Shown: one piece after another, positions 1 through 6,272 of the stretch
Layout of the letters: each line of letters starts with the position of its first letter
Numbering within the stretch: position 1 is the first letter of the stretch
Source: Bacteroidales bacterium Bact_16
GTDB lineage: Bacteria > Bacteroidota > Bacteroidia > Bacteroidales > UBA932
Direction of reading: 5' to 3'
Length of the DNA: 7,305 nt
NCBI GenBank assembly: GCA_001602885.1
Contig: LUZH01000075.1
Coordinates: forward strand, 1 to 7,305
Made by a program: the position numbers and the translations under genes
The notes under the pieces: model-generated
The model's input: only the letters and a program-made list of their open reading frames with translations
What the model was told of the DNA's origin: nothing
Databases searched by the model: none

Positions 1-431
1 GCGATCTCCACGGAGCCGGTGATCACTTCGATCTCGGCCTCGATGCCCTGCTCCTGCAGCCACTTGCGCAGGATGTTGGGGTAGGAGGTGGCGATGCGCT
101 TGCCGTTGAACCACTGCGGACCGTCGTAGTCGACCGTCTTGGGCACGGCGAGCGAAATGCGGCAGGCGCCGAAGCCGAGCTTCTCCACGACCTGCACGTC
201 GAAGCCGCGCTCCGCGACTTCGTTGAGTCCCACGATGCCGAGGGACGCGGTGCCGTTGGAGACGACCTGCGGGATGTCGTCATCGCGCATGTAGAGGAGC
301 TCCAGGGGGAAATTGGCGGCCTGGGCGAGGAATTTGCGGCGGGAGTCATCGACGTCGATGCCGATCTCGCGCAGCAGGGCGGTGCTCTCTTCGTTGAGGC
401 GGCCCTTGGACTGAATGGCTAATCTGAGCAT
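1..431 (-). CDS. hisG: ATP phosphoribosyltransferase HisG, N-terminal part (cut by window edge)
   Basis: HisG catalyses the first committed step of histidine synthesis in the cytoplasm, joining ATP and PRPP to give phosphoribosyl-ATP. The visible 143 residues begin MLRLAIQSKGRLNEES and continue with the family landmarks: RRKFLAQAANFP near residues 31-42, the YMRDDDIPQVV segment at 47-57, GTASLGIVGLNEV at 60-72, and KRIATSYPNILRKWL at 111-125. The fragment ends at VITGSVEI, the start of the PRPP-binding loop region. The ATG at 431-429 fits the family N-terminus exactly and lies 26 bases after the terminator T-tract. There is no Shine-Dalgarno sequence, and the leader is AT-rich as is usual in Bacteroidota. 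The stop and the remaining half lie outside the window, so long versus short HisG cannot be decided directly, although the sequence style resembles the long, self-regulated form. Its leader shows attenuation control by histidine supply. Identification is very secure. Confidence 0.96.
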   Translation of the reverse strand, partial: MLRLAIQSKGRLNEESTALLREIGIDVDDSRRKFLAQAANFPLELLYMRDDDIPQVVSNGTASLGIVGLNEVAERGFDVQVVEKLGFGACRISLAVPKTVDYDGPQWFNGKRIATSYPNILRKWLQEQGIEAEIEVITGSVEI

Positions 432-457
432 ATCTTTTACTACTAACTTATTTCAAC

Positions 458-490
458 AAAAAAAGGGCTTCCCGGCATCCCGGCAAGCCC
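458..490 (-). terminator. Intrinsic terminator of the his attenuator
   Basis: On the minus strand GGGCTTGCCGG (490-480) pairs with CCGGGAAGCCC (475-465) around the loop GATG, giving ten pairs and one G-G mismatch. Seven T residues follow at 464-458. It sits between the leader peptide and the hisG start, so it would stop transcription before hisG when histidine is plentiful. Confidence 0.9.
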
Positions 491-544
491 TGTATTGCGT
501 GCGTACGCACACGCCGACCTACCGGATCTGTCAGACTCGGTGGT
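472..544 (-). promoter_or_regulatory. his attenuator: competing pairings upstream of the terminator
   Basis: Hand folding of the minus-strand RNA shows mutually exclusive helices. Segment 1 (544-538, ACCACCG, the end of the His codons) can pair with segment 2 (524-517, CGGTAGGT) by 7 pairs around one bulged A. Segment 2 (525-513, CCGGTA then GG then TCGGC) can instead pair with segment 3 (484-472, GCCGG then GA then TGCCGG) by 6 plus 5 pairs, including two G-U wobbles, enclosing a small hairpin at 510-499. Segment 3 contains the inner half of both terminator arms, so this helix is an antiterminator. A ribosome stalled on His codons covers segment 1 and frees segment 2. One that reaches the stop at 533-531 covers about to 520 and blocks segment 2. 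The pairings are seen in the sequence; the mechanism is inferred from known attenuators. No energies were computed. Confidence 0.82.
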
Positions 545-572
545 GGTGGTGATGAGTGCGCTTCATATTCAT
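531..572 (-). CDS. hisL: his operon leader peptide with five His codons
   Basis: This short reading frame upstream of hisG encodes MNMKRTHHHHHRV followed by TGA at 533-531. The five consecutive histidine codons (CAT then four CAC) occupy 554-540. In histidine attenuation such a peptide is a sensor rather than a product: scarcity of charged tRNA-His stalls the ribosome at these codons. Its position just after a promoter and just before overlapping antiterminator and terminator structures that lead into hisG is exactly what that mechanism needs. Either ATG at 572 or the in-frame ATG at 566 could be the start. The symbol hisL is used by analogy with enterobacterial leaders; no homology is claimed. 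The peptide is too short to be found by ordinary gene callers. Confidence 0.9.
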   Translation of the reverse strand: MNMKRTHHHHHRV

Positions 573-579
573 ACTTGGG

Positions 580-609
580 CAAAGTTATCAATTATTTCCG
601 TAAATGCAA
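580..609 (-). promoter_or_regulatory. Bacteroidota-type promoter of the his leader and hisG
   Basis: Read on the minus strand, a TTG at 609-607 is followed after 19 bases by TAACTTTG at 587-580. This matches the Bacteroidota consensus of a -33 TTG and a -7 TAnnTTTG at all specified positions. Transcription should start a few bases downstream, roughly 576-573. That would place the start of the leader peptide almost at the 5' end of the RNA. The spacing and context are good; the start site is inferred. Confidence 0.8.
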
Positions 610-625
610 GCATTCCGTGCCCTTT

Positions 626-1804
626 TTAGAGTTTCGGCGCGTCGAAATCGAAGGAGATTTCCTGTTCCTGTCCGTCGCGCAGGACCGTGAGGGTGACGGA
701 CTGCAGGCCGTCGGACCAGGTCCGGTAGGCCTCGTGGCTATAGGTCTTGACGTCGCGGCCGTTGACGGCGACGATGCGGTCGCCGCCCCGCAGGCCGGCC
801 TTCTGGGCGTTGGAGCCGTCGTAGAGGCTGTTGACCGTCCAGCAGCCGAGCGTCTGGGTGCGGTAGGTGGCGCTGAAGCCCTGGACGGGACAGTCGAACG
901 GCTCGGCGAAGCCGGCGTTGGGCCGCAGGTAGAGCTTGCCGTGGGCCGCGTCGATGATCATGTCGAAGCGGCTCCAGATCTCGTTGCCCAGCAGGGCGAT
1001 CCATTGGGCGTCGGCCAGGGCGCCTTCGGTATTGAAGCTGTAGCCCACGATGGGGGCGTCCAGCGAGAACGGACCGATCTCCGCGCTCAGCGCGCGGAAA
1101 TCGCCGCTGCTGCTGCTCCCGCCGATCCCGCCGACCGCCATCGAGGACGTCAGGGCGGGCTGGATGGCCGCGATTCCATATTTCTCCGCGGTCGCGCGCG
1201 TGAGGTCGATCGAATAAGGATTGCCCAGGTCCATGATGGCCTTGCCCTCGACGGTGATCCCGTCGCGGACCTGCACGCGGATCGGCAGCAGGATCCGGTT
1301 CTCCTTGTATTCGACCGGAATGGCCGTGTAGCCCTCCAGGTCCGCTGCTTCTATCTTGTTCCAGAAGCCGATCCTGTCGTTGCGGAAGTCGATGGCGATG
1401 GCTGCATTGCCGACCTCGGACAGGCCGATCAGGCCGTCGGCGTAGTCGCCGAGGATCTCTTTCAGCTGGATGACGGGGGATATCTTGCTCTTGTACTGCC
1501 TGCCGCCCATCGAATAGGTGAATTCGTTGTTGATCACGGGCACCGTAGCCTTGCCGTTGCCTGTGCCGCCCATCCGGGCCTTGAACATATTCTTGTACTG
1601 GAGGCCCTCCCGGGCCACGAACGTGCTGTCCGGGAACGAATACGGCGAGCCCGTGTCCAGGATGAAGTGGGCTTCCCGGCCTTCGACCGTCACGTTGAGG
1701 TAGATGTGGCGGAAGAAATCCATCGGAAAGTATTTTGCGGGGTCCTGGGCGGATGCGAACGTGCTGACAGAAGCCAGAAGGGCGATGAGGAAGTGTTTGC
1801 GCAT
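626..1804 (-). CDS. Exported bilobal aspartic-protease-like protein with C-terminal PDZ domain
   Basis: The 392-residue protein begins with a signal peptide (MRKHFLIALLASVSTFASAQ, cleavage likely after ASA), so it should act in the periplasm or on the cell surface. Two aspartic-protease lobes follow. Lobe 1 has the catalytic-type motif FILDTGSPYSF (D50) and a closing DGLIGLSEVG and IDFRNDRIGF at about 123-147. Lobe 2 has AIMDLGNPYSID (D192) and a closing IALLGNEIWSRFDMIIDAAHGKLYL at about 269-293 (a family-typical pattern). The second motif is DLG, not DTG. A PDZ domain occupies about 310-378, with the typical SNAQKAGLRGGDRIVAVNG (331-349); PDZ domains bind peptide tails or hydrophobic segments. 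Secreted proteins of this retropepsin-like/PDZ layout are frequent in Bacteroidota, but their substrates are generally unknown. The gene is divergent from the glycosidase cluster and ends 16 bases before the hisG promoter. No functional link to histidine synthesis is apparent. Confidence 0.85.
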   Translation of the reverse strand: MRKHFLIALLASVSTFASAQDPAKYFPMDFFRHIYLNVTVEGREAHFILDTGSPYSFPDSTFVAREGLQYKNMFKARMGGTGNGKATVPVINNEFTYSMGGRQYKSKISPVIQLKEILGDYADGLIGLSEVGNAAIAIDFRNDRIGFWNKIEAADLEGYTAIPVEYKENRILLPIRVQVRDGITVEGKAIMDLGNPYSIDLTRATAEKYGIAAIQPALTSSMAVGGIGGSSSSGDFRALSAEIGPFSLDAPIVGYSFNTEGALADAQWIALLGNEIWSRFDMIIDAAHGKLYLRPNAGFAEPFDCPVQGFSATYRTQTLGCWTVNSLYDGSNAQKAGLRGGDRIVAVNGRDVKTYSHEAYRTWSDGLQSVTLTVLRDGQEQEISFDFDAPKL

Positions 1805-1834
1805 AGAAAAAATCAGGTATAATGGTTCAGAATG

Positions 1835-1865
1835 TAAAGATGCGAAAAGGCGCTTGAAATTGCAA
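1835..1865 (-). promoter_or_regulatory. Weak candidate promoter of the aspartic-protease-like gene
   Basis: On the minus strand TTG at 1865-1863 is followed after 20 bases by CATCTTTA at 1842-1835. This matches only four of the six fixed positions of TAnnTTTG. Its place, about 30 bases before the ATG at 1804, is right for a promoter, but the match is poor and another site is possible. Confidence 0.3.
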
Positions 1866-1868
1866 GCG
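1851..1868. repeat. Near-palindrome between divergent promoters, possible operator
   Basis: The 18-base CGCTTGAAATTGCAAGCG is its own reverse complement at 16 of 18 positions. It lies between the divergent genes and overlaps the -33 TTG of the plus-strand promoter and the candidate -33 TTG of the minus-strand promoter. It could bind a dimeric regulator. However, two opposed TTG boxes by themselves create part of this symmetry, so the operator reading is tentative. Confidence 0.35.
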
Positions 1869-1884
1869 GAAGTTTGTACCTTTG
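1854..1884 (+). promoter_or_regulatory. Bacteroidota-type promoter of the GH3/GH43 cluster
   Basis: TTG at 1854-1856 is followed after 20 bases by TACCTTTG at 1877-1884, a full match to the TAnnTTTG -7 element. The expected RNA start near 1889-1893 gives a leader of about 20-25 A-rich bases before the ATG at 1913, typical of Bacteroidota genes without a Shine-Dalgarno sequence. Because the next two genes follow without promoter-sized gaps, this promoter probably drives all three. Confidence 0.75.
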
Positions 1885-1912
1885 AGACGCATCAAAAACG
1901 AAAAACCAATCT

Positions 1913-4900
1913 ATGAACTGTTTGCACAAGTATCTAGTCATCGGCCTGGCGGCGTTCTCCGCCGTCTTCGCGTCGGCCCAGGAAGGGCGTACTCCCATTT
2001 ATCTGGATGTGTCCTACTCGTTCGAGGAGCGTGCGACCGACCTCGTGTCCCGCCTGACGCTCGAGGAGAAGCAGAGCCTGCTGGGCAACAACATGGCGGC
2101 TGTGCCGCGCCTCGGCATCAAGGGGTATAACGTGTGGAGCGAGGCCCTGCACGGCGTGCTGGCCGGCGCCAACCCGTCCGTGGGCCTGCTGGGACCGACT
2201 TCCTTCCCCAACAGCGTGGCCATCGGATCCTCCTGGGACCCGGCCGTGGCTGAATGGATGGCTTCCGCCATCGCCGACGAGGCGCGCGCCATCTACCAGA
2301 CCGGCACGAAGGGCCTGACCTTCTGGTCGCCGGTCGTGGAGCCCGTGCGCGACCCCCGCTGGGGGCGCACCGGCGAGTCCTACGGCGAGGACCCGTTCCT
2401 GGCCGCCGAGATGTCCCGCGGCTTCGTGCGCGGTCTGATGGGCAGCGACCCGAAATACCTCAAGGCCGTCCCGACCGCCAAGCATTACTTCGCCAACAAC
2501 AGCGAGTTCGACCGCCACGTCAGCAGCTCCAACATGGACAGCCGCGACATGCGCGAGTTCTACCTCTATCCTTATAAGCGCCTGATCGAGGACGAGAAGC
2601 TCCCTTCGATCATGTCGTCCTACAACGCCGTCAACCACGTCCCCACGTCCGCCAGCGCCTTCTATCTCGACACGCTGGCCCGCCGCACCTACGGCATGAA
2701 GGGCTACGTGACGGGCGACTGCGCCGCCATCCAGGACATCTACGACGGGCACTACTACGCCGCCACGCGCGAGATCGCGACGGCGATGGGCCTCAAGGCC
2801 GGCGTGGACTCCGACTGCGGCAGCATCTACCAGCGTTTCGCGATCAGCGCCTACGAGCAGGGCATCCTCCCGATGGCGGACATCGACCGCGCGCTCGTCA
2901 ACATGTTCACCGTCCGGATGCGGACGGGCGAATTCGATCCCGAGCAGATGGTCCCGTACACCAAGTACGAACCGTCCCGCGTGGCTTCGGCCGCCCACCG
3001 CGCGCTGGCCGCCGAGCTGGCCGTGCGCACGGCCGTGCTCCTCAAGAACGACGGCCGCGCCCTGCCGCTCGACCCTGCGGCCCTCAAGAGCATCGCGCTC
3101 ATCGGCCCGCAGGCCGACGACGTGGAGCTGGGCCCGTATTCCGGCCGCCCGGAGGCTTCTGCGATGATCTCCCCGTATGCGGGCATCAAGGCCTGGCTGG
3201 CGCAGAAGGGTTATGACGTGGATGTCCGCCTGGCCGGCGGCGGCGACATCAAGAGCAAGAGCAACCTGCTGTATGTCGCCTACTTCGAGGTCGAGAAGAC
3301 CGACGGTTCCGTGACCCGCTACGACGCCACCAAGTACAGCGCCGCCGCCGACGGCATCACGGTCGGCTCCGGCATGGGCGAGGAGGAGCAGGTCCGCACG
3401 ATCGACGACGGCTCCTGGACCGCCTACGACAACGTCGACATCACCGATATCGAGAACCTCACCGTCGGGCTCAACATCCCCACCGAAGGCGGCATCGTGG
3501 AGATCCGCGTCGGCGGCCCGGACGGCAACCTCATCGGCCGCATCGAGGCCACGAAAGCCTCCGGTGCGCGCGTGGGCGGCGTCTACGGCGCCAGCATGCC
3601 CATGAAGACCAGCGCCCTCAAGCTCGGTTTCAACGGTCCGCAGACCGTGTATCTGGTGTATAAGGCCCCGCAGGACGCCCCGATCGACGAGGCGACGCTG
3701 AAGGTGGCGCGCGAGGCCGACGTGGCCGTGGTGTTCGTCGGCACCGACGAGAACACCGCGACCGAGGAGGCCGACCGCCTGACCCTGCTGCTGCCCGGCA
3801 ACCAGCTCGCGCTGATCCAGGCCGTGGCGGCCGTCAATCCGCGCACCATCGTGGTGATGCAGACGCTCGGCTGCGTCGAGGTGGAGGAGTTCCGCCACCT
3901 GGCGAATATCCCCGGCATCCTCTGGACGGGCTACAACGGCCAGGCCCAGGGCGAGGCCATCCCGCGCCTGCTCTTCGGCGAGGTGTCGCCGGGCGGCAAA
4001 CTCAACGCCACCTGGTACAAGAGCGTCAAGGACCTGCCGGCCATCACGGACTACAACCTGCGCCGGAGCTCCGGCAACGTGGGCCGTACGTTCTGGTATT
4101 TCGATCAGGAGATTTCCTATCCGTTCGGCTATGGCCTGAGCTATACGACCTTCGAATACAGCAACTTCCGCATCAGCCGCAGCGCCATCACGCCCAATGA
4201 CGTGGTGACCGTGAGCGTGGATGTGACCAACACCGGCGACTGCGCCGGCGACGAGGTGGTGCAGGTCTATGTGGCCACGCCGGACAGCCCGGCGGCCCTG
4301 GAGCGGCCCGCCAAGCGCCTCAAGGGCTTCCGCCGCGTGACCATCCCGCGCGGGCAGACCCGCACGGTGCGCATCGACATCAAGTGCGCCGACCTCTGGT
4401 TCTGGGACATGGAAGCCGACCGGATGACCTACGATCCGGGCCGCTATGTCTTTGAGGTCGGCTCCTCGTCGGCCGACATCCGCGGGCGCGTGAGCGCCAC
4501 GATGTCGGGCCGCCTGGACCGCCGCCTCAAGACGGTCTGGGCCAGCTGCGACGCCTCTGTGCTGCGCATCGGCCAGACGGCGCAGGCTTCCTTCTCCGCC
4601 TGCATGAACGACGACAGCTTCGAGGACGGCGCCAAGGCCGTCTGGACGAGCAACAATCCTTCCGTCGTCACGGTCGATGCGGACGGCACCGTCCGCGCCG
4701 TGTCGATGGGCGTCGCCACCGTCCGCTGCAGCGTGACCCTTGACGGGACCACGCTGGAGGACAGCTTCGCCGTCAAGGTGATGCCCGAGATGGGGCTCGC
4801 CAGCCTCAAGGTGGGCGGCAGGCGCGTCCGCGTGGGCGACGCCGCCCAGGTCAGCTACGTGCTGAAGGCGGGCAAGGCCCCGAAGGTGGAGGCCGTGGCG

Positions 4901-5704
4901 GCCGATCCGGCCATCGCGGTGTCCGTCAAGCAGGCTGAGGCCGTGCCCGGCACGGCCGTCGTGACCCTGCGCGACGAGGCGACGGGCGACAGCCGCGTGC
5001 TGACCGTCAGTTTCGGCACGAAGGGCGTGTCCGACAGCTTCCAGAAGCCGGCGCTCGACGCCCGCTGGAGCTGGGTGCGTGAGGAAGCCGCGCTGTGGTC
5101 GCTCTCCGAGCAGCCGGGCGCGCTGGTGCTCACCGCTGGCAAGGGCGACATCGCCCAGGCCGGCAACGACGCTCCCAACGTGCTGCTGCAGGAGGCCAAT
5201 TCCGATTGGACCATTGACACGAAGATGCGCTGCTTCGCGGCGCCTGCCGCCCCGGCCCAGAACGCCGGCCTGGTGGCCTATGCTTCGGACGACGACTTCG
5301 TCAAGTTCGTCTATGCCGCGACCTTCAATTTCCGCCGCCCGGCGGAGGCCGGCCCCGCAGCCGGACAGCTGCAGCTGGTGGTGGAGGAGAACGGCCAGCA
5401 GAAGGCCCTGACCAGCCTGCCGCTGGACGGGATCATCGGCGCCGACAACCTCATCTGGCTGCGCCTGGACAAGCAGGGCGACACTTACACGGCCTGGTAT
5501 TCCGTGGACGGCAAGAAGTATGAGAAGGTGGGTTCGGCGCAGACCGTGCTGCAGGACGTCCGTGCGGGCGTGCTCTGCTGCGAGGGCGCGCTGCCCGCGA
5601 TGATGCGCGGCTTCGGCGGCCGCGGCGGCTTCCAGCTCCCGCAGGCCGCGCCGCTCAAGGTCGCCTTCGACGAATTCAAGATCGTGAGCCGCGGCCAGAA
5701 ATGA
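1913..5704 (+). CDS. Large exported GH3 glycosidase (beta-xylosidase/arabinosidase type) with CBM6-like, Fn3, Big_2 and ConA-like domains
   Basis: This 1263-residue enzyme has a signal peptide (about 1-22, ending FASAQ), so it is exported. The GH3 N-terminal barrel (about 35-350) contains WSEALHG (75-81), DPRWGRTGESYGEDP (147-161), AKHYFANN (189-196) and GYVTGDC with the predicted nucleophile D269. The second GH3 domain (about 370-445 and 585-735) carries VFVGTDENTATEEADRLTL, with E618 the likely acid/base. A CBM6-like insert lies at about 445-585. A Fn3-like domain (about 760-850) completes the usual GH3 layout. Unusually, about 400 more residues follow: a Big_2-like Ig domain (871-957, SNNPSVVTVDADGTVRAVS), a second Ig-like stretch (960-1036), and a concanavalin-like sandwich (1038-1258) resembling the C-terminal module of GH43 xylosidases. 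Typical GH3 proteins of this type are about 700-900 residues. Substrate is inferred to be xylosyl or arabinosyl linkages; GH3 family membership is secure, exact specificity is not. Confidence 0.92.
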   Translation: MNCLHKYLVIGLAAFSAVFASAQEGRTPIYLDVSYSFEERATDLVSRLTLEEKQSLLGNNMAAVPRLGIKGYNVWSEALHGVLAGANPSVGLLGPTSFPNSVAIGSSWDPAVAEWMASAIADEARAIYQTGTKGLTFWSPVVEPVRDPRWGRTGESYGEDPFLAAEMSRGFVRGLMGSDPKYLKAVPTAKHYFANNSEFDRHVSSSNMDSRDMREFYLYPYKRLIEDEKLPSIMSSYNAVNHVPTSASAFYLDTLARRTYGMKGYVTGDCAAIQDIYDGHYYAATREIATAMGLKAGVDSDCGSIYQRFAISAYEQGILPMADIDRALVNMFTVRMRTGEFDPEQMVPYTKYEPSRVASAAHRALAAELAVRTAVLLKNDGRALPLDPAALKSIALIGPQADDVELGPYSGRPEASAMISPYAGIKAWLAQKGYDVDVRLAGGGDIKSKSNLLYVAYFEVEKTDGSVTRYDATKYSAAADGITVGSGMGEEEQVRTIDDGSWTAYDNVDITDIENLTVGLNIPTEGGIVEIRVGGPDGNLIGRIEATKASGARVGGVYGASMPMKTSALKLGFNGPQTVYLVYKAPQDAPIDEATLKVAREADVAVVFVGTDENTATEEADRLTLLLPGNQLALIQAVAAVNPRTIVVMQTLGCVEVEEFRHLANIPGILWTGYNGQAQGEAIPRLLFGEVSPGGKLNATWYKSVKDLPAITDYNLRRSSGNVGRTFWYFDQEISYPFGYGLSYTTFEYSNFRISRSAITPNDVVTVSVDVTNTGDCAGDEVVQVYVATPDSPAALERPAKRLKGFRRVTIPRGQTRTVRIDIKCADLWFWDMEADRMTYDPGRYVFEVGSSSADIRGRVSATMSGRLDRRLKTVWASCDASVLRIGQTAQASFSACMNDDSFEDGAKAVWTSNNPSVVTVDADGTVRAVSMGVATVRCSVTLDGTTLEDSFAVKVMPEMGLASLKVGGRRVRVGDAAQVSYVLKAGKAPKVEAVAADPAIAVSVKQAEAVPGTAVVTLRDEATGDSRVLTVSFGTKGVSDSFQKPALDARWSWVREEAALWSLSEQPGALVLTAGKGDIAQAGNDAPNVLLQEANSDWTIDTKMRCFAAPAAPAQNAGLVAYASDDDFVKFVYAATFNFRRPAEAGPAAGQLQLVVEENGQQKALTSLPLDGIIGADNLIWLRLDKQGDTYTAWYSVDGKKYEKVGSAQTVLQDVRAGVLCCEGALPAMMRGFGGRGGFQLPQAAPLKVAFDEFKIVSRGQK

Positions 5705-6258
5705 TGCTCCGCCGCTTGTTCCTGACGCTTTTTCTGCTCGCGGGGGCGCTGGCTGCCCGCGGGCAGACTTCCTGCGTCGACGCGGACGGCGTCCGCTGGA
5801 CCGTCACGGAAGCAGGGGAGATCCTGCGTTCGCCGGACGGCGAATCCTGGACCGCCTTCGACTTCAACGCGCAGTATGCGGGCTTCTATCCCCGGATGCG
5901 CTGGCGAGCCGTGGCGGCCGGCGGCGGCTCCGTGATGGTGGCCGGGCTGGACGCCGACGGCCACCTGGGCGTCTACGCCTCCAGCCGCGGCACGGTGTGG
6001 AGCCCCCGTTCGCTGGAATACAAGGAGAACGGTGAGCCGCGCGTGCTGGACGTCGTGCCGTGCTCGCTCAGCTACGATCCCATCCGCGACAGCTTCTTCC
6101 TCTGCGGCTCGCAGGGGACGCTCTTCGAGATGCCGGGCTGCTCGCACTGCAACCGCCTGACGCGCTATCCGTGTGACACGCTCTATTCCCGCGAGCAGTC
6201 GGGCTTCGACGCCCTGCTGCGGGGCAGCGGCGGCTTTGAACAATTAGTGAAACCATAA
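5701..6258 (+). CDS. Small exported protein of unknown function with degenerate Asp-box-like repeats
   Basis: This 185-residue protein has an N-terminal signal peptide (MMLRRLFLTLFLLAGALAARGQ), with no lipobox cysteine, so it is probably soluble and exported. The first ATG overlaps the GH3 stop as ATGA; the second ATG at 5704 is an equally possible start. I do not recognise a characterised family. The mature part has propeller-like strands with SPDGESW (44-50) and a weaker echo SSRGTVW (94-100), similar to the S-x-D-x-G-x-x-W Asp-boxes of BNR or sialidase-like propellers. A third strand group, FFLCGSQGTLFEM, lies at about 132-144. That is far too few blades for a closed propeller. Six cysteines, including C147 and C150 in CSHC, could form disulfides. 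It lies between two glycosidases in the same transcription unit, so it may bind glycan or assist one of them, but this is only inference from position. Confidence 0.75.
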   Translation: MMLRRLFLTLFLLAGALAARGQTSCVDADGVRWTVTEAGEILRSPDGESWTAFDFNAQYAGFYPRMRWRAVAAGGGSVMVAGLDADGHLGVYASSRGTVWSPRSLEYKENGEPRVLDVVPCSLSYDPIRDSFFLCGSQGTLFEMPGCSHCNRLTRYPCDTLYSREQSGFDALLRGSGGFEQLVKP

Positions 6259-6272
6259 CCAATCCAACCACA

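Noticed and set aside
499..510. Perfect 12-base palindrome GTGCGTACGCAC as a possible protein operator
   Set aside because: It sits inside the his leader RNA between attenuator segments 2 and 3 and is more simply explained as a small hairpin enclosed by the antiterminator helix.
432..625. CRISPR, tRNA or riboswitch in the hisG upstream region
   Set aside because: No repeats or tRNA cloverleaf are present, and the structures are fully accounted for by a leader peptide, antiterminator and terminator.
575..1822. Long plus-strand open frame opposite the aspartic-protease-like gene
   Set aside because: It is the antisense of a gene with clear signal peptide, DTG and PDZ motifs; its translation is rich in D, V, G, A and R without any domain pattern, as expected for a shadow in GC-rich DNA.
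1934..3898. 654-codon minus-strand open frame inside the GH3 gene
   Set aside because: It lies wholly opposite well-conserved GH3 catalytic sequence and its translation is low-complexity (H, V, G, A, R, D) with no recognisable motif; it is a GC-driven shadow frame.
5485..6243. 252-codon minus-strand open frame across the GH3 end and the small exported gene
   Set aside because: It is antisense to two genes joined by an ATGA overlap and shows no domain motifs.
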